A stretch of DNA of 34,014 nucleotides from Desulfobacteraceae bacterium. Lineage in GTDB: Bacteria; Desulfobacterota; Desulfobacteria; Desulfobacterales; Desulfosalsimonadaceae. Made by a program: the position numbers and the translations under genes. The stretch is taken from NCBI GenBank assembly GCA_003599885.1, contig QZKW01000084.1, positions 1 through 34,014 of the forward strand, read 5' to 3'. Below are positions 24,727 to 34,014 of this stretch, in pieces (position 1 is the stretch's first letter; each line of letters opens with the position of its first letter). Below the pieces are notes generated by a model. The model searched no databases, was not told the DNA's origin, and worked only from the letters and a program-made list of their open reading frames with translations.

Positions 24727-25169
24727 TATGATAGAACCTCAATTTTACCACCCGCAGCCTCGATTTTAGAAATGGCACTTTTGCTTGCGGCGTTAAGTTT
24801 AACTGTTAATGGGAAATTGATCTCTCCTGAACCCAGCAACTTGATCACATCGCATTTTCCCTTGAGCAATCCGGAACTGTAGAGCAAGGCCTCATCTACG
24901 ACTGATCCGCTTTCAAAGCGCTCAAGGTCTTTAATATTAATTGTAGATACAACCAATTTAAAAATATTGGTAAATCCTCTCTTGGGCAAGCGTCTGTGAA
25001 TGGGCATTTGTCCGCCTTCAAACCCAGGGCGTACGCCACCGCCTGAACGCGCCCGATGTCCTTTGTGCCCTTTTCCGGATGTTTTTCCTAAACCGGATCC
25101 AGGACCTTTACCGAGTCTTTTGCGTGAAGTTTTGGCACCTTTTGCAGGTGATAAATCACTTAATTTCAT
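24726..25169 (-). CDS. rplO: 50S ribosomal protein L15
   Basis: A 147-residue protein with the Gly/Arg-rich extended N-terminus ([20 protein letters not shown], then GFEGGQMP) that threads into 23S rRNA, and a globular C-terminal domain. It starts 2 bases after the rpmD stop, using the GAGG inside the end of rpmD as its ribosome binding site, and overlaps secY. Confidence 0.97.
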   Translation of the reverse strand: MKLSDLSPAKGAKTSRKRLGKGPGSGLGKTSGKGHKGHRARSGGGVRPGFEGGQMPIHRRLPKRGFTNIFKLVVSTINIKDLERFESGSVVDEALLYSSGLLKGKCDVIKLLGSGEINFPLTVKLNAASKSAISKIEAAGGKIEVLS

Positions 25170-25171
25170 GG

Positions 25172-25351
25172 TTAATCCTCCACTTTCACAAGATGAGTGA
25201 CTTTTTTGACCATTCCGCGAACAGAAGGGCTGTCTTTAAGCTCCACGGTCTTGTTGAGTTTTGTAAGGCCCATGCCACGCAAAACCTTGCGTTGTTTTTC
25301 GGGTTTACCATTCATGCTTTTAATAAGCGTAATTTTTATAACTCCAGTCAT
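25172..25351 (-). CDS. rpmD: 50S ribosomal protein L30
   Basis: A 59-residue protein beginning MTGVIKITLIKSMNG, with the family core QRKVLRGMGLTKLNKTVEL and SPSVRGMVKKVTHLV. The short L30 fold is complete. It lies between rpsE (17 bases upstream) and rplO, its normal place in the spc operon. Confidence 0.95.
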   Translation of the reverse strand: MTGVIKITLIKSMNGKPEKQRKVLRGMGLTKLNKTVELKDSPSVRGMVKKVTHLVKVED

Positions 25352-25368
25352 TTGGATAACTGCCCCTT

Positions 25369-25863
25369 TTATAATTGCTCAACTTTTAATCCGCGTTTTG
25401 CCGCTGCTTTTTCACGACTCTGCAATGTCGCCAATCCTTTTATCGTTGCTTTTACAACATTGTGCGGATTATTTGAGCCCATGCATTTGGTCAGAATATT
25501 TTCAACGCCAACAGCTTCAAGAACGGCTCGTACAGCACCGCCGGCGATAACGCCAGTTCCCTGAGATGCAGGTTTTAAAAAAACACGTCCGGCACCATAT
25601 TTGCCAGTTACTTCATAAGGAATGGTTCCGTCAACAAGTGCTATCGCCACCATATTTTTTTTGGCATTTTCAACCCCTTTCTTTATTGCTTCAGGGACTT
25701 CCTTTGCCTTGCCTAGTCCGTATCCGACACTGCCTTGACCATCGCCAACGACGACAATAGCACTAAAACTGAAACTTCTGCCGCCCTTATGTACTTTTGA
25801 GACCCGGTTAATATGAACGACTTTATCGATCAGTAAATTATCGTCTGTTTCTTTCCTGAACAA
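25369..25863 (-). CDS. rpsE: 30S ribosomal protein S5
   Basis: A 164-residue protein affecting decoding fidelity and mRNA unwinding at the entry site. The double-stranded RNA-binding-like N-terminal domain ([28 protein letters not shown]) and C-terminal domain ([23 protein letters not shown]) are complete. The start codon is TTG at 25863 with a strong AGGAGG 7 bases upstream. No ATG lies nearby in frame. Confidence 0.96.
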   Translation of the reverse strand: MFRKETDDNLLIDKVVHINRVSKVHKGGRSFSFSAIVVVGDGQGSVGYGLGKAKEVPEAIKKGVENAKKNMVAIALVDGTIPYEVTGKYGAGRVFLKPASQGTGVIAGGAVRAVLEAVGVENILTKCMGSNNPHNVVKATIKGLATLQSREKAAAKRGLKVEQL

Positions 25864-25885
25864 GGGAATGCCTCCTAATAATTAT

Positions 25886-26254
25886 TTAAAAATCCAGCCC
25901 TGCTTTACGCGCTCCATCGGAAACGGCCTTTACCCGGCCGTGATACAGAAACCCATTCCGATCGAAAACAACAGATTTAATTCCTTTTTGGACTGCACGT
26001 TCAGCAAGCAGTTGTCCAATAAAAGCGGCAGCAGCAATCTTGTTTTCAAATTTCTGCTGTTCCCGGACTTCTTTTTCCATCGTTGATGCGGTTACGAGCG
26101 TAATACCCTGTGCATCATCGATAATCTGGGAATAGATATGTTTTGCGCTACGAAAGACGGACATTCTCGGTCTCTCCATCGTTCCGCTCATTTTTTTTCG
26201 AATTCTTTTTTTTCGTTTCAGCCTAAGCACTTTACGTTTGTTCAGGGAACCCAT
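25886..26254 (-). CDS. rplR: 50S ribosomal protein L18
   Basis: A 122-residue 5S rRNA-binding protein. The basic N-terminus ([20 protein letters not shown]) precedes the conserved [19 protein letters not shown] and a C-terminal [21 protein letters not shown] place the start at ATG 26254 (MGSLNKRK), which has AAAGG 8 bases upstream, not at the GTG three codons earlier. Confidence 0.95.
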   Translation of the reverse strand: MGSLNKRKVLRLKRKKRIRKKMSGTMERPRMSVFRSAKHIYSQIIDDAQGITLVTASTMEKEVREQQKFENKIAAAAFIGQLLAERAVQKGIKSVVFDRNGFLYHGRVKAVSDGARKAGLDF

Positions 26255-26287
26255 GATTAACACCTTTACGTTTTGTCTTCGAATTAA

Positions 26288-26821
26288 TTATTTGGCTGTT
26301 TTCCCGGCTTTTCGCTGGATATGTTCTTCGGCGTATTTTACGCCTTTACCTTTGTATGGCTCAGGAGGCCTTAAAGCTCTGATGGTAGAGGCGGTAAAGC
26401 CGAGAAGTTCTTTATCGAAACTGCTCAGTTTTATGACATTTTTATCAATTTTGGCAGAAATCCCTTCAGGTAAAGGGAAATCAATAGGATGCGAATAACC
26501 GAGGTTAAACTCAATGCTGTTTCCTTTTAACTCAGCCCGGTAACCAATCCCGTTGATTTCAAGATCACGCTCGAATCCTTTAGAAACTCCGGTTACCATA
26601 TTTGAAATAACCGCACGTGTCATCCCCCAAAGAGATCTCGTTTTTTTATCCATCAAATCAATAGAAACAGTCAGTAATGTTTTTTCAATATTGAGCTGAA
26701 CGTCTGGATGAATGGTTCTTGTCAGGATTCCTTTTTCACCTTGGACACTCAAGACATTATTCTCATAAGTAATTTTAACTTTTTCAGGAATCCCAATTGG
26801 TTTCTTGCCCACACGAGACAT
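26288..26821 (-). CDS. rplF: 50S ribosomal protein L6
   Basis: A 177-residue protein with two tandem L6 domains, near the factor-binding site. MSRVGKKPIGIPEKV and the C-terminal signature RPPEPYKGKGVKYAEEHI with an ending KAGKTAK are canonical. Position between rpsH (14 bases upstream) and rplR is standard. Confidence 0.97.
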   Translation of the reverse strand: MSRVGKKPIGIPEKVKITYENNVLSVQGEKGILTRTIHPDVQLNIEKTLLTVSIDLMDKKTRSLWGMTRAVISNMVTGVSKGFERDLEINGIGYRAELKGNSIEFNLGYSHPIDFPLPEGISAKIDKNVIKLSSFDKELLGFTASTIRALRPPEPYKGKGVKYAEEHIQRKAGKTAK

Positions 26822-26835
26822 TTTTTTCTCCTTAA

Positions 26836-27234
26836 CTACCAGATAGCGCAGAGCACTTCACCGCCGATATTTTCGTTTCGGGCTTGTTTGTCAGTTAACA
26901 GCCCCTTGGAAGTTGACAGCACGGAAATACCTAATCCATTTAAAACCGGTTTTATATCCTTGCTTCCGACATAAACACGGCGGCTAGGTTTACTGACGCG
27001 TTTAACTCCATATATAACATGACGGTCATTCTGCTCATATTTCAAATAGACCCTGAGAATGCCCTGCTTGTTATCCTTAATAAATTTAAAATTGCGTATG
27101 AACCCTTCTTCTTTCAATACGCCTGCAAGAGCTGTTTTCATCTGAGAACCAGGGATATCCACACTTTTGTGTTTTGCTCGTCCGGCATTTCGGATGCGGG
27201 TTAGCATGTCCGCAAATGGATCACTCATCGACAT
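26836..27234 (-). CDS. rpsH: 30S ribosomal protein S8
   Basis: A 132-residue protein binding helix 21 of 16S rRNA; in E. coli it also represses the spc operon by binding the rplE leader. DPFADMLTRIRNAGRAKH at the N-terminus and STSKGLLTDKQAR...GGEVLCAIW at the C-terminus are diagnostic. I take ATG 27234 (MSMSDPF), with GGAG 6 bases upstream, over a GTG five codons earlier that overlaps that site. Confidence 0.95.
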   Translation of the reverse strand: MSMSDPFADMLTRIRNAGRAKHKSVDIPGSQMKTALAGVLKEEGFIRNFKFIKDNKQGILRVYLKYEQNDRHVIYGVKRVSKPSRRVYVGSKDIKPVLNGLGISVLSTSKGLLTDKQARNENIGGEVLCAIW

Positions 27235-27294
27235 TGTAGACTCCGTCACTTACTGTGTTATATAAAAATAAATCAATTAATCGTAACTTTAAAA

Positions 27295-27480
27295 CTACCA
27301 GCTGGATTTCGTTACTCCAGGAAGAAGCCCATCAGATGCCATGTTGCGAAAACAAATTCGGCAAATTCCAAATTTACGTATAAATGCCCTTGGACGGCCG
27401 CATATGGGACAGCGGTTATATTGCCTGACAGCAAATTTAGGTTCTCGAATTGCCTTGATCTTCAGTGATTTTTTAGCCAA
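27295..27480 (-). CDS. rpsN: 30S ribosomal protein S14, zinc-binding short form (type Z)
   Basis: A 61-residue protein of the small-subunit head. The short length and the CPIC...CRIC cysteine pairs (about residues 24-43) identify the zinc-dependent form rather than the ~100-residue zinc-free form. [31 protein letters not shown] closes the fold with the usual KSSW end. It is followed by a 60-base gap before rpsH. Confidence 0.96.
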   Translation of the reverse strand: MAKKSLKIKAIREPKFAVRQYNRCPICGRPRAFIRKFGICRICFRNMASDGLLPGVTKSSW

Positions 27481-27504
27481 AACCCACTCCTTTAATTACT
27501 AAAA

Positions 27505-28041
27505 TTAATTTCTGAAAGGCATCCCCATCAATTTTAATAACTCTTTACCTTCTTCGTTATTTTTAGCCGTAGTGACAACCGTAATATTCATGCCTTTGAT
27601 GACGTCAATTTTATCATAATCAATTTCAGGAAAAATAATCTGTTCTTTAATCCCAAGAGTATAGTTTCCTTTTCCATCAAAGGCCTTTCCGGAAATGCCT
27701 CTGAAATCCCGGACACGTGGAAGGGCTATATTTACCAGTTTTTCAAAAAAATCGAACATTTGCTTTCTGCGCAATGTCACCATACACCCAATGGGCATAC
27801 CTTCTCTAAGCTTAAAAGCAGCAATAGACTTTCTTGCACGTGTAATCACCGGCGCCTGTCCTGCAATTAGTTTCAATTCTTCCTTGGCGGCATCCAGCAT
27901 TTTGATGTTATGTATTGCTTCGCCAAGTCCGATATTTAAAACAATTTTTTCCAGCTTGGGGACTTCAAAAACATTTTTATATTTAAAAGTCTCTATCAGC
28001 TTGGGGACTACTTCTTTTTCATAAAACTCTTTTAATGGCAT
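27505..28041 (-). CDS. rplE: 50S ribosomal protein L5
   Basis: A 178-residue protein that binds 5S rRNA and contacts the P-site tRNA T-loop. Conserved [33 protein letters not shown] and [19 protein letters not shown] are all seen. ATG 28041 has GGAGGA 3-4 bases upstream; the longer in-frame start would include this ribosome binding site, so I reject it. Confidence 0.96.
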   Translation of the reverse strand: MPLKEFYEKEVVPKLIETFKYKNVFEVPKLEKIVLNIGLGEAIHNIKMLDAAKEELKLIAGQAPVITRARKSIAAFKLREGMPIGCMVTLRRKQMFDFFEKLVNIALPRVRDFRGISGKAFDGKGNYTLGIKEQIIFPEIDYDKIDVIKGMNITVVTTAKNNEEGKELLKLMGMPFRN

Positions 28042-28061
28042 GATTCCTCCGGCATGCAATA

Positions 28062-28391
28062 TTATGCATCAATTATTTCGTTACATTTTCTGCACACCCG
28101 CACATTTTTTCCGTCTTCAAGACGTTGTATCTTGATTCGCACAGGAGACAAGCATTTATTACACATCAGCATGACGTTTGACCAATGAATCGGGGCTTCA
28201 CCTTCAACGATTCCACCTTGTTTATTGGCTGCACTTGGCCGTGTATGGCGCTTAACCAGATTGACATTCTCGATAAGCACTCTGCTCTTTTTCTGTAACA
28301 CATTAATTACTTTGCCAATTTTACCAGCGTTCTTGCCGGTAATGACTTTAACCTTATCATCTTTTTTGATACGGCATTTGCTTTTTTCCAT
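28062..28391 (-). CDS. rplX: 50S ribosomal protein L24 with C-terminal zinc-ribbon cysteines
   Basis: A 109-residue assembly-initiating large-subunit protein. The KOW motif ([19 protein letters not shown]) is at the N-terminus, followed by [21 protein letters not shown]. The C-terminal part has two CXXC pairs (CNKC and CRKC, about 25 residues apart), a zinc-ribbon-like form found in some bacterial L24 proteins and absent from E. coli L24. ATG 28391 has AGGAG 9 bases upstream; a GTG two codons earlier is too close to it. Confidence 0.95.
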   Translation of the reverse strand: MEKSKCRIKKDDKVKVITGKNAGKIGKVINVLQKKSRVLIENVNLVKRHTRPSAANKQGGIVEGEAPIHWSNVMLMCNKCLSPVRIKIQRLEDGKNVRVCRKCNEIIDA

Positions 28392-28418
28392 AACCACACT
28401 CTCCTGGAATCACTAACT

Positions 28419-28787
28419 TCAAATAACCTCGGGGGCCAGAGAAATAATTTTCATGAACCGATGGGCACGAAGCTCTCTTGCCACCGGACCGAAAATTCGC
28501 GTTCCGATTGGTTCCCGCTGAGCATTAATCAAAACAGCAGAATTATCATCAAACCGTATTAATGTCCCATCCACTCGACGAACTGCTTGTTTTGTTCGCA
28601 CCACGACAGCTTTAACCACGTCGCCTTTTTTCACCTTGGAATTGGGAATCGCTTCTTTGACCGACACCACAATAATATCTCCAACGCTGGCATATCGGCG
28701 TTTGGAACCACCAAGCACTTTAATGCAGTATACTTGTTTTGCGCCTGAATTATCAGCAACAGACAACCTTGTTTCCGTCTGAATCAT
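28419..28787 (-). CDS. rplN: 50S ribosomal protein L14
   Basis: A 122-residue protein at the subunit interface contacting 16S r[30 protein letters not shown] and the C-terminal [24 protein letters not shown] match the family along its whole 122-residue length. It lies 18 bases after rpsQ. Confidence 0.97.
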   Translation of the reverse strand: MIQTETRLSVADNSGAKQVYCIKVLGGSKRRYASVGDIIVVSVKEAIPNSKVKKGDVVKAVVVRTKQAVRRVDGTLIRFDDNSAVLINAQREPIGTRIFGPVARELRAHRFMKIISLAPEVI

Positions 28788-28805
28788 TTTCTATAATCCT
28801 CTGTA

Positions 28806-29069
28806 TCAAACTGCCTTTTCAATAATCTGGCTAACTCGCCACCGTTTCATTTTACTGATGGGTTTGGATGCAATAATCATCACCCGGTCTCCGATTGAGC
28901 AAGCATTTAGCTCATCATGAGCTGCATATTTAGAACGCCGTTTGATATATTTTTTATAAATTGGATGAATTACGGTGCGTTCAATACCGACAGTGACAGT
29001 TTTATCCATTTTATTGCTTAAAACTGTACCGACCAGTTGTCTTTTCATTCCTCTTTTCTTATTCATCAT
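28806..29069 (-). CDS. rpsQ: 30S ribosomal protein S17
   Basis: A 87-residue OB-fold protein binding 16S rRNA helices 7 and 11. QLVGTVLSNKMDKTVTVGIERTVIHPIYKKYIKR and the KPISKMKRWRVSQIIEKA ending are canonical. The start is not well fixed: two adjacent ATG codons (29069 and 29066) have weak ribosome binding sites. It starts 13 bases after the rpmC stop. Confidence 0.95.
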   Translation of the reverse strand: MMNKKRGMKRQLVGTVLSNKMDKTVTVGIERTVIHPIYKKYIKRRSKYAAHDELNACSIGDRVMIIASKPISKMKRWRVSQIIEKAV

Positions 29070-29082
29070 GACAGCAACCCGT

Positions 29083-29274
29083 TTACCCTATATGTCTTTG
29101 ACGTTTAATTGTTTGAACCCGGGCGATATCACGCCTGACCTGCTTCAATCGGTTCGGATTTTCAAGCTGGGCTGTTTTATGCTGGAATCTGAGGTTAAAC
29201 AAAGTCTCAACCAAATTTTGCAATTTGTCATTGAGTTCCTGTTCACCCAAGTCTCTAATTTCACTTGCTTCCAT
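29083..29274 (-). CDS. rpmC: 50S ribosomal protein L29
   Basis: A 63-residue helical hairpin protein at the tunnel exit, a docking site for exported-chain factors. [27 protein letters not shown] and the [14 protein letters not shown] core are typical. Its ATG follows the rplP TAA with no base between, so translation is likely coupled. Confidence 0.96.
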   Translation of the reverse strand: MEASEIRDLGEQELNDKLQNLVETLFNLRFQHKTAQLENPNRLKQVRRDIARVQTIKRQRHIG

Positions 29275-29688
29275 TTACAGGCTGCTCCTTTCAATAAATT
29301 TGGTTTTGATCGGAAGCTTATGTGACGCAAGCCGTAAGGCTTCAAATGCCAATTCCCGGGGAACGCCCTCCATTTCATACAGTATCTTTCCTGGCCTGAT
29401 GACTGCCACCCAACCTTCAGGAGCGCCTTTCCCTTTACCCATCCTAACTTCCGCAGGTTTTTTCGTAACTGGTTTATCCGGAAAAAGTCGTATCCACATC
29501 TTTCCACCGCGTTTGACACTACGGGTCATTGCGATACGGGCTGCTTCAATTTGTCTTGCTGTAATATAACCGCATTCAGTGGCTTGCAGTCCGAAATCCC
29601 CGAAATTCAAGGTTGAGCCGCGAAAGGCTTTTCCTTTCATTCGACCGGTCTGTTGTTTTCTGAATTTGACTTTTTTAGGACTCAACAT
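29275..29688 (-). CDS. rplP: 50S ribosomal protein L16
   Basis: A 137-residue protein near the A-site tRNA elbow. [19 protein letters not shown], the [25 protein letters not shown] core and [23 protein letters not shown] are fully conserved. Length equals the family norm. It is 21 bases after rpsC and directly abuts rpmC. Confidence 0.97.
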   Translation of the reverse strand: MLSPKKVKFRKQQTGRMKGKAFRGSTLNFGDFGLQATECGYITARQIEAARIAMTRSVKRGGKMWIRLFPDKPVTKKPAEVRMGKGKGAPEGWVAVIRPGKILYEMEGVPRELAFEALRLASHKLPIKTKFIERSSL

Positions 29689-29709
29689 TTGAACTATCTC
29701 CTAATATTT

Positions 29710-30363
29710 CTACTTGCCTTCACTTGATAAGTGATCATTTTTAAGAATTTCACCCTTAAATATGTATACTTTGATACCGATCGCACCATATGTTGTATGG
29801 GCAGTGGTAACCCCGTAATCAATGTCCGCTCTGAGGGTATGTAGCGGCACGCGACCTTCTTTATACCACTCAGCCCTGGCAATTTCAGCTCCGCCAAGCC
29901 GTCCTGAACAAATAATTTTAACGCCCTGTGCGCCAAATCGCATGGCGGAGGTAACGCTACGCTTCATCGCTCGTCTAAAGGCAACCCGCCGAATCAGCTG
30001 GTTGGAAACATTCTCAGCGACAAGTTGGGCATCGATTTCAGGTTTTCTCAATTCCTGAATATCAACCTGGATTTCACCTGAAACCAATTTTTCAAGCTTC
30101 TTTTTTAACGCCTCTATTTCCGACCCTTTTTTACCGATAATAATACCTGGGCGGGCGGCATAAATTCTCAGCTTAATTCGCTTTGATGATCTTTCAATAT
30201 CAATTCTGGATAGTCCTGCATGATAAAGTTCTTTTTTGACGAACTTACGTAATGTATGATCTTCAAATACGTACTTTGCATAATCACGCCCGGCATACCA
30301 CCTGGAATCCCATGTTTTGATGACCCCCAACCGCATACTCTTTGGATTGACTTTCTGACCCAA
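29710..30363 (-). CDS. rpsC: 30S ribosomal protein S3
   Basis: A 217-residue protein at the mRNA entry channel with helicase function. [29 protein letters not shown] is canonical. The type II KH domain has the [14 protein letters not shown] loop (about residues 74-87), and the C-terminal domain contains [31 protein letters not shown]. It follows rplV after 27 bases. Confidence 0.97.
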   Translation of the reverse strand: MGQKVNPKSMRLGVIKTWDSRWYAGRDYAKYVFEDHTLRKFVKKELYHAGLSRIDIERSSKRIKLRIYAARPGIIIGKKGSEIEALKKKLEKLVSGEIQVDIQELRKPEIDAQLVAENVSNQLIRRVAFRRAMKRSVTSAMRFGAQGVKIICSGRLGGAEIARAEWYKEGRVPLHTLRADIDYGVTTAHTTYGAIGIKVYIFKGEILKNDHLSSEGK

Positions 30364-30390
30364 GCTCTTTCTCCTTCTTATTGACGACGG

Positions 30391-30732
30391 CTATTTTTCA
30401 GAGACAATAACTGTAATATGGCTTGTCCGCTTCAAAATTCGAGAGGCCCTGCCCCGCGCCCTCGCTCGAAAACGCTTTAATGTTGGACCTTCATCGACAA
30501 TAATATTTTTAATCATCAACGAATCAACATCCATTTTTGCATTTTGATCAGCATTAGCTATCGCTGATCTTAGTATTTTCTCGACCAATCCCGCAGATTT
30601 CTGCGGCATGAATTTAAGCGCATTGATACCTGCTTCGGCTGGCTTTCCCTTGATTGAACCAACAATCTTTCGAACCTTTTGAGCCGAAATCCGCATGTAT
30701 TTAGCTGTTGCCTTGACCTCCATCGCCGACAT
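30391..30732 (-). CDS. rplV: 50S ribosomal protein L22
   Basis: A 113-residue protein whose beta hairpin lines the exit tunnel constriction. [25 protein letters not shown] and [31 protein letters not shown] are diagnostic. ATG 30732 has AAAGG 6 bases upstream; Met4 is a possible but less supported start. Confidence 0.96.
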   Translation of the reverse strand: MSAMEVKATAKYMRISAQKVRKIVGSIKGKPAEAGINALKFMPQKSAGLVEKILRSAIANADQNAKMDVDSLMIKNIIVDEGPTLKRFRARARGRASRILKRTSHITVIVSEK

Positions 30733-30760
30733 TCCTAACCTTTATTGTATTGTGATTTCA

Positions 30761-31033
30761 TTATTTTGTTTTCTTAGAACCAGCATGTCCATAAAAAATT
30801 CGGGTAGGTGAAAACTCTCCCAGTTTATGGCCGACCATGTGTTCAGTCACAAAAACCGGGATAAACTTTTTACCATTATGAACCGCCAGTGTTAAGCCAA
30901 CCATTTCCGGAATAATCGTAGATCGCCTTGACCATGTTTTAATCACCTTATTGCTGCGCGTTTCCTGAGCAACTTCAACTTTTTTACTAATTTTAGGATC
31001 CACATAAGGTCCTTTTTTTAACGATCGAGGCAT
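30761..31033 (-). CDS. rpsS: 30S ribosomal protein S19
   Basis: A 90-residue small-subunit head protein bound to S13. [68 protein letters not shown]-type core (read in segments) and the GHAGSKK ending are conserved. An 81-base gap separates it from rplB, larger than most in this operon. Confidence 0.97.
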   Translation of the reverse strand: MPRSLKKGPYVDPKISKKVEVAQETRSNKVIKTWSRRSTIIPEMVGLTLAVHNGKKFIPVFVTEHMVGHKLGEFSPTRIFYGHAGSKKTK

Positions 31034-31114
31034 AAACGCTCCTAAAAAATATATATTATTTCAACAAATTATATTGCTACAGCTGATCTTCTGAAAAATA
31101 TGTTTTCTAAAAGA

Positions 31115-31939
31115 TTATTTTTTCCGCCGTTTTACAATCATTTGATCGCTTGGCTTCCGCTTTCTGGTTCGATACCCCTTGCTGGGCATTCCCCATGGAG
31201 AACATGGATGTCTTCCGCCAGAGGATCTTCCTTCACCACCGCCCATCGGATGGTCAACCGGATTCATGACAACGCCCCGGACACTTGGTCGTCTTCCCAA
31301 CATTCGGGTTCGCCCGGCCTTGCCTAATGAAATATTTTCGTGATCCGTGTTGCCGACTTGGCCGATGGTGGCTTTGCAGGTCAGCAGAACAAGCCGAACT
31401 TCACCGGAAGGCAATTTGACGGTAGCGTAACGTCCTTCCTTGGCCATCAACTGAGCGAACCCGCCGGCGCTTTTTACCAGTTGTCCGCCTTTACCAATCT
31501 GAAGTTCAATATTATGAATTTGGGTCCCAAGCGGAATTTGACTTAAAGGGAGCGCATTTCCGGATCTGATCTCAGCTTCCATACCAGACATAACAGTATC
31601 ACCCACGGCCAGCTTGGTCGGCAGCAGAATATACCGTTTTTCACCATCAGCATAATTCAACAATGCAATTCGTGCTGACCGGCCGGGATCATATTCGATT
31701 GCGGCCACCCGAGCCGGAATATTATCTTTGTCCCTTTTAAAGTCAACCATCCGATAGAATTGTTTATGTCCACCGCCTCGGTGCCGACATGTAATCCTGC
31801 CGTTGACATTCCGTCCGCCGGTTTTTTTTAATATTTTGATCAGACTTTTTTCAGGTTTACTTTTGGTTATTTCCTCAAAAGTTGAAAATTCCTGAGCACG
31901 TCTTCCTTGAGATGTGGGTTTAACCCTCTTTATCGCCAT
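31115..31939 (-). CDS. rplB: 50S ribosomal protein L2
   Basis: A 274-residue protein close to the peptidyl transferase centre and required for subunit association. The [18 protein letters not shown] motif, the [16 protein letters not shown] region and the C-terminal [20 protein letters not shown] (containing the universally conserved histidine) are all intact. Full family length. It is 21 bases after rplW. Confidence 0.97.
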   Translation of the reverse strand: MAIKRVKPTSQGRRAQEFSTFEEITKSKPEKSLIKILKKTGGRNVNGRITCRHRGGGHKQFYRMVDFKRDKDNIPARVAAIEYDPGRSARIALLNYADGEKRYILLPTKLAVGDTVMSGMEAEIRSGNALPLSQIPLGTQIHNIELQIGKGGQLVKSAGGFAQLMAKEGRYATVKLPSGEVRLVLLTCKATIGQVGNTDHENISLGKAGRTRMLGRRPSVRGVVMNPVDHPMGGGEGRSSGGRHPCSPWGMPSKGYRTRKRKPSDQMIVKRRKK

Positions 31940-31960
31940 TTACATAACTCCCAGCTTTAA

Positions 31961-32248
31961 TTAAACTCCATCAAAAAAGTTGATCCGGTGTCCGGGCATT
32001 AATGAAATGTGGGCTTTTTTCCAGTCTTTACGTTTGCCGACAATGCGGCCTCGTTGCTTTATTTTACCCTTGACATTAACCGTATTGACCGATTTCACCT
32101 TAACATTAAATATTTGTTCCACCGCTTTTTTTATCTCAACTCGATTGGCAGATGGATCAACTTCAAATGACATCTGGTTTAACAATTCTTTTTGAAGATT
32201 GGTTTTTTCAGTATCAATCGGATATTTTAGCACCTGATATATGTTCAT
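31961..32248 (-). CDS. rplW: 50S ribosomal protein L23
   Basis: A 95-residue tunnel-exit protein, docking site for trigger factor and [46 protein letters not shown] and the [17 protein letters not shown] motif identify it. Its ATG overlaps the rplD stop by four bases (ATGA), showing translational coupling. Confidence 0.96.
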   Translation of the reverse strand: MNIYQVLKYPIDTEKTNLQKELLNQMSFEVDPSANRVEIKKAVEQIFNVKVKSVNTVNVKGKIKQRGRIVGKRKDWKKAHISLMPGHRINFFDGV

Positions 32249-32868
32249 GCCGCCAACCTCCCTTCTATATGCTTAATTGACGCCTCCACCAGGACTAAAT
32301 TTTTGTGTTTTAAAATATCATACACATTCAATCCTTCTGCCCTCAGAACTTTCACTCCGGGAATATTTCTGGCGGAAAGCTCTAACTCATCATTTTTAGC
32401 ATCAATTACAATCAATGGATTTTCCAGTTTCAAAGTTTCAAGTATCGAAACGACAGCCTTTGTCTTTACCTGATCCAATGCAAATCCGTCAAGAACAATG
32501 ATTTTGTTATCCAGCAGTTTACTGCTTAAGGCCATTTTTAATGCCAGACGTTTAACTTTTTTGGGAACTTTGATTTCATAAGATCGGGGATTCGGTCCAA
32601 ATACGACTCCGCCGCCACGCATCAACGGGTTTTTGATGTCTCCCTGGCGGGCACGCCCTGTTCCTTTTTGTTTAAACGGCTTAGCATTGGTTCCATTGAC
32701 ATCCGAACGCCGTTTAACGGCTGCTGTACCGCTCCGTTTCCCCGCAAGCTGCATACAAACGACTTCATGTAAAACGCTTTTTTTAGGCGTTACATTAAAT
32801 ACGCTGTCAGGTATCTCAACCTCAGAAACTCTTTCACCCTTGATATTTATAACTTCTATGACAGCCAT
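32245..32868 (-). CDS. rplD: 50S ribosomal protein L4
   Basis: A 207-residue protein with an extended loop lining the exit tunnel; in E. coli L4 also represses the S10 operon. The loop segments [25 protein letters not shown] and [26 protein letters not shown] are conserved. It follows rplC after 51 bases and overlaps rplW. Confidence 0.96.
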   Translation of the reverse strand: MAVIEVINIKGERVSEVEIPDSVFNVTPKKSVLHEVVCMQLAGKRSGTAAVKRRSDVNGTNAKPFKQKGTGRARQGDIKNPLMRGGGVVFGPNPRSYEIKVPKKVKRLALKMALSSKLLDNKIIVLDGFALDQVKTKAVVSILETLKLENPLIVIDAKNDELELSARNIPGVKVLRAEGLNVYDILKHKNLVLVEASIKHIEGRLAA

Positions 32869-32919
32869 AACATCCTCTTTTCAGATCAATCAGCAATTGC
32901 CTGTTTACGGCATTTCAGA

Positions 32920-33555
32920 TTATTTATTGGAAAATTTGACTTTTTTGATTTCGATGGTTCCGCTTGCCGCTCCAGGAATCGCACCTTTTACAAGGATGAC
33001 ATTATCCTGCGGACGAATATCCACGATCTCAAGATTTCGGACGCTTGCACGAGTATTTCCATGTTGCCCAGGCATTTTCTTGCCTTTAATAACCTTGGAA
33101 GGCCATGCGCTATTTCCGACAGAGCCCGGTGCCCGATAATTTCTGCTACCATGTGATTTAGGCCCGCGATGGAATCCGTGACGCTTAATGGTTCCGGAAA
33201 ATCCGTGACCTTTTGTCATTCCGGAAACTTCAATTTTTTCCCCTACATTAAACATGCCCAAGGTTATTTCTTGACCGACTTGATATTCATCGGGATTATC
33301 GATGGGGAATTCGCGCAAAACTGCGAATTGCTTATCACCACTCTTAAGAAAATGTCCTTGAAGGGGTTTTGTAACTCGCGTTTTTTTCTTAGCGCCAAAA
33401 CCAAGTTGCAAGGCACTGTATCCATCATTTGCTAACGTCTTTATCTGGACAACCGTACAGGGTCCAGCCTGAATTACAGTTACCGGTAAGTATTGACCAT
33501 TGTGAGAAAAAAATCCGGTCATACCCAGTTTTTTACCTAAAATCCCATTGCTCAT
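32920..33555 (-). CDS. rplC: 50S ribosomal protein L3
   Basis: A 211-residue early-assembly protein. MSNGILGKKLGMTGFFSHNGQYLPVTVIQAGP is the family N-terminus. The central loop reaching the peptidyl transferase centre (KGHGFSGTIKRHGFHRGPKSHG, then GSVGNSAWPSKVIKGKKMPGQHG) is present. It lies 23 bases after rpsJ. Confidence 0.97.
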   Translation of the reverse strand: MSNGILGKKLGMTGFFSHNGQYLPVTVIQAGPCTVVQIKTLANDGYSALQLGFGAKKKTRVTKPLQGHFLKSGDKQFAVLREFPIDNPDEYQVGQEITLGMFNVGEKIEVSGMTKGHGFSGTIKRHGFHRGPKSHGSRNYRAPGSVGNSAWPSKVIKGKKMPGQHGNTRASVRNLEIVDIRPQDNVILVKGAIPGAASGTIEIKKVKFSNK

Positions 33556-33578
33556 TTACGCCACCACATTATTATATG

Positions 33579-33890
33579 CTACAATTTAATATCCACATCA
33601 ACACCCGGAGACAGATCCAGCTTCATTAATGCATCCACTGTTTGTTGCGTCGGGTCCTGAATGTCCAATACCCGCTTGTGCGTTCGAATTTCAAATTGCT
33701 CTCTGGATTTAATGTTCACATGCGGAGAGCGCAGAACGCAATATTTGTTTACCCGTGTCGGCAAGGGGATGGGTCCGACAATTTTGGCCCCGGTTTTTCT
33801 GGCGGTGTCGACAATATCGCTTGCAGACTGATCCAGCAACTTATAATCATAGGCTCTAAGCCTGATTCTTATTTTCGTATTTGTTTGCAT
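33579..33890 (-). CDS. rpsJ: 30S ribosomal protein S10
   Basis: A 103-residue protein of the small-subunit head, also the NusE partner of NusB in antitermination. [39 protein letters not shown] and the [19 protein letters not shown] segment are fully conserved. It starts 16 bases after the tuf stop; in this lineage tuf and the S10 operon are thus contiguous. Confidence 0.97.
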   Translation of the reverse strand: MQTNTKIRIRLRAYDYKLLDQSASDIVDTARKTGAKIVGPIPLPTRVNKYCVLRSPHVNIKSREQFEIRTHKRVLDIQDPTQQTVDALMKLDLSPGVDVDIKL

Positions 33891-33906
33891 AATGGCTACT
33901 TATCAC

Positions 33907-34014
33907 CTATTCTAAAATTTCGCTTACCACACCGGCGCCGACGGTGCGACCGCCTTCTCTGACCGCAAACCGCAATTCCTTCTCCATTGCGATGGGGGTT
34001 ATCAATTCCGCTGA
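33907..34014 (-). CDS. tuf: Elongation factor Tu, C-terminal end (cut by window edge)
   Basis: The last 35 codons plus TAG stop (33909-33907) of a minus-strand gene read [21 protein letters not shown] followed by [14 protein letters not shown]. This is the highly conserved end of EF-Tu domain 3, which delivers aminoacyl-tRNA to the ribosome. The start lies beyond the window. Placement just before rpsJ matches the usual str-S10 junction. Confidence 0.96.
   Translation of the reverse strand, partial: SAELITPIAMEKELRFAVREGGRTVGAGVVSEILE

Noticed and set aside
1-34014. CRISPR array, insertion sequence, prophage or rRNA gene
   Set aside because: No regularly spaced repeats, no transposase or integrase frame and no rRNA sequence are visible in the window.

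Overview
This window comes from the chromosome of a Gram-negative, anaerobic, sulfate-respiring bacterium, most likely a Desulfobacterota member related to Desulfobacteraceae. The best evidence is a complete qrcABCD cluster (12804-18016), the periplasmic-cytochrome:menaquinone oxidoreductase of sulfate reducers. Lipoproteins with lipoboxes, a PpiD chaperone and an LpoB-type activator show an outer membrane. The ribosomal genes are collinear with the standard proteobacterial S10-spc-alpha order.

Layout. 1-107: the 3' end of a HigA-like antitoxin gene with its terminator. 268-343: tRNA-Ala(GGC) on the minus strand, with a visible promoter and terminator. 668-2557: ppiD. 2631-2879: a small zinc-ribbon membrane protein. 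2901-4812 (minus): a Pit phosphate permease and its PhoU-like (DUF47) partner. 5036-8005: a large M16 metallopeptidase lipoprotein. 8045-10115 (minus): lpoB followed by a TPR-containing lipoprotein of COG3014 type, with a dispersed-repeat hairpin between them.

10393-18210 (plus) is an energy-metabolism block. resB and ccsA form a System II cytochrome c haem-ligation pair. They are followed by qrcA (multihaem cytochrome), qrcB (molybdopterin-oxidoreductase-like subunit without an evident Mo ligand), qrcC (four-cluster ferredoxin subunit), qrcD (NrfD-type membrane quinone subunit), and an unnamed 54-residue single-helix protein with a strong ribosome binding site. The block ends at a strong terminator. 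The Ccs pair would attach the haems that QrcA and its cytochrome c3 donor need, and Qrc would pass periplasmic electrons from H2 or formate to menaquinone.

18320-19585: murA (plus). From 19707 to the end of the window, all on the minus strand and read from high to low coordinates: tuf (partial), rpsJ, rplC, rplD, rplW, rplB, rpsS, rplV, rpsC, rplP, rpmC, rpsQ, rplN, rplX, rplE, rpsN, rpsH, rplF, rplR, rpsE, rpmD, rplO, secY, infA, rpmJ, rpsM, rpsK, rpsD, rpoA, rplQ. This ends at a long hairpin shared with convergent murA. adk and map, often found between secY and infA, are absent.

Most of the window is conserved housekeeping DNA. The least described element is the 54-aa protein at the end of the qrc cluster. 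Next in interest are the dyad in front of qrcA, the non-canonical cysteine in QrcA, and the repeat hairpins in two intergenic gaps.
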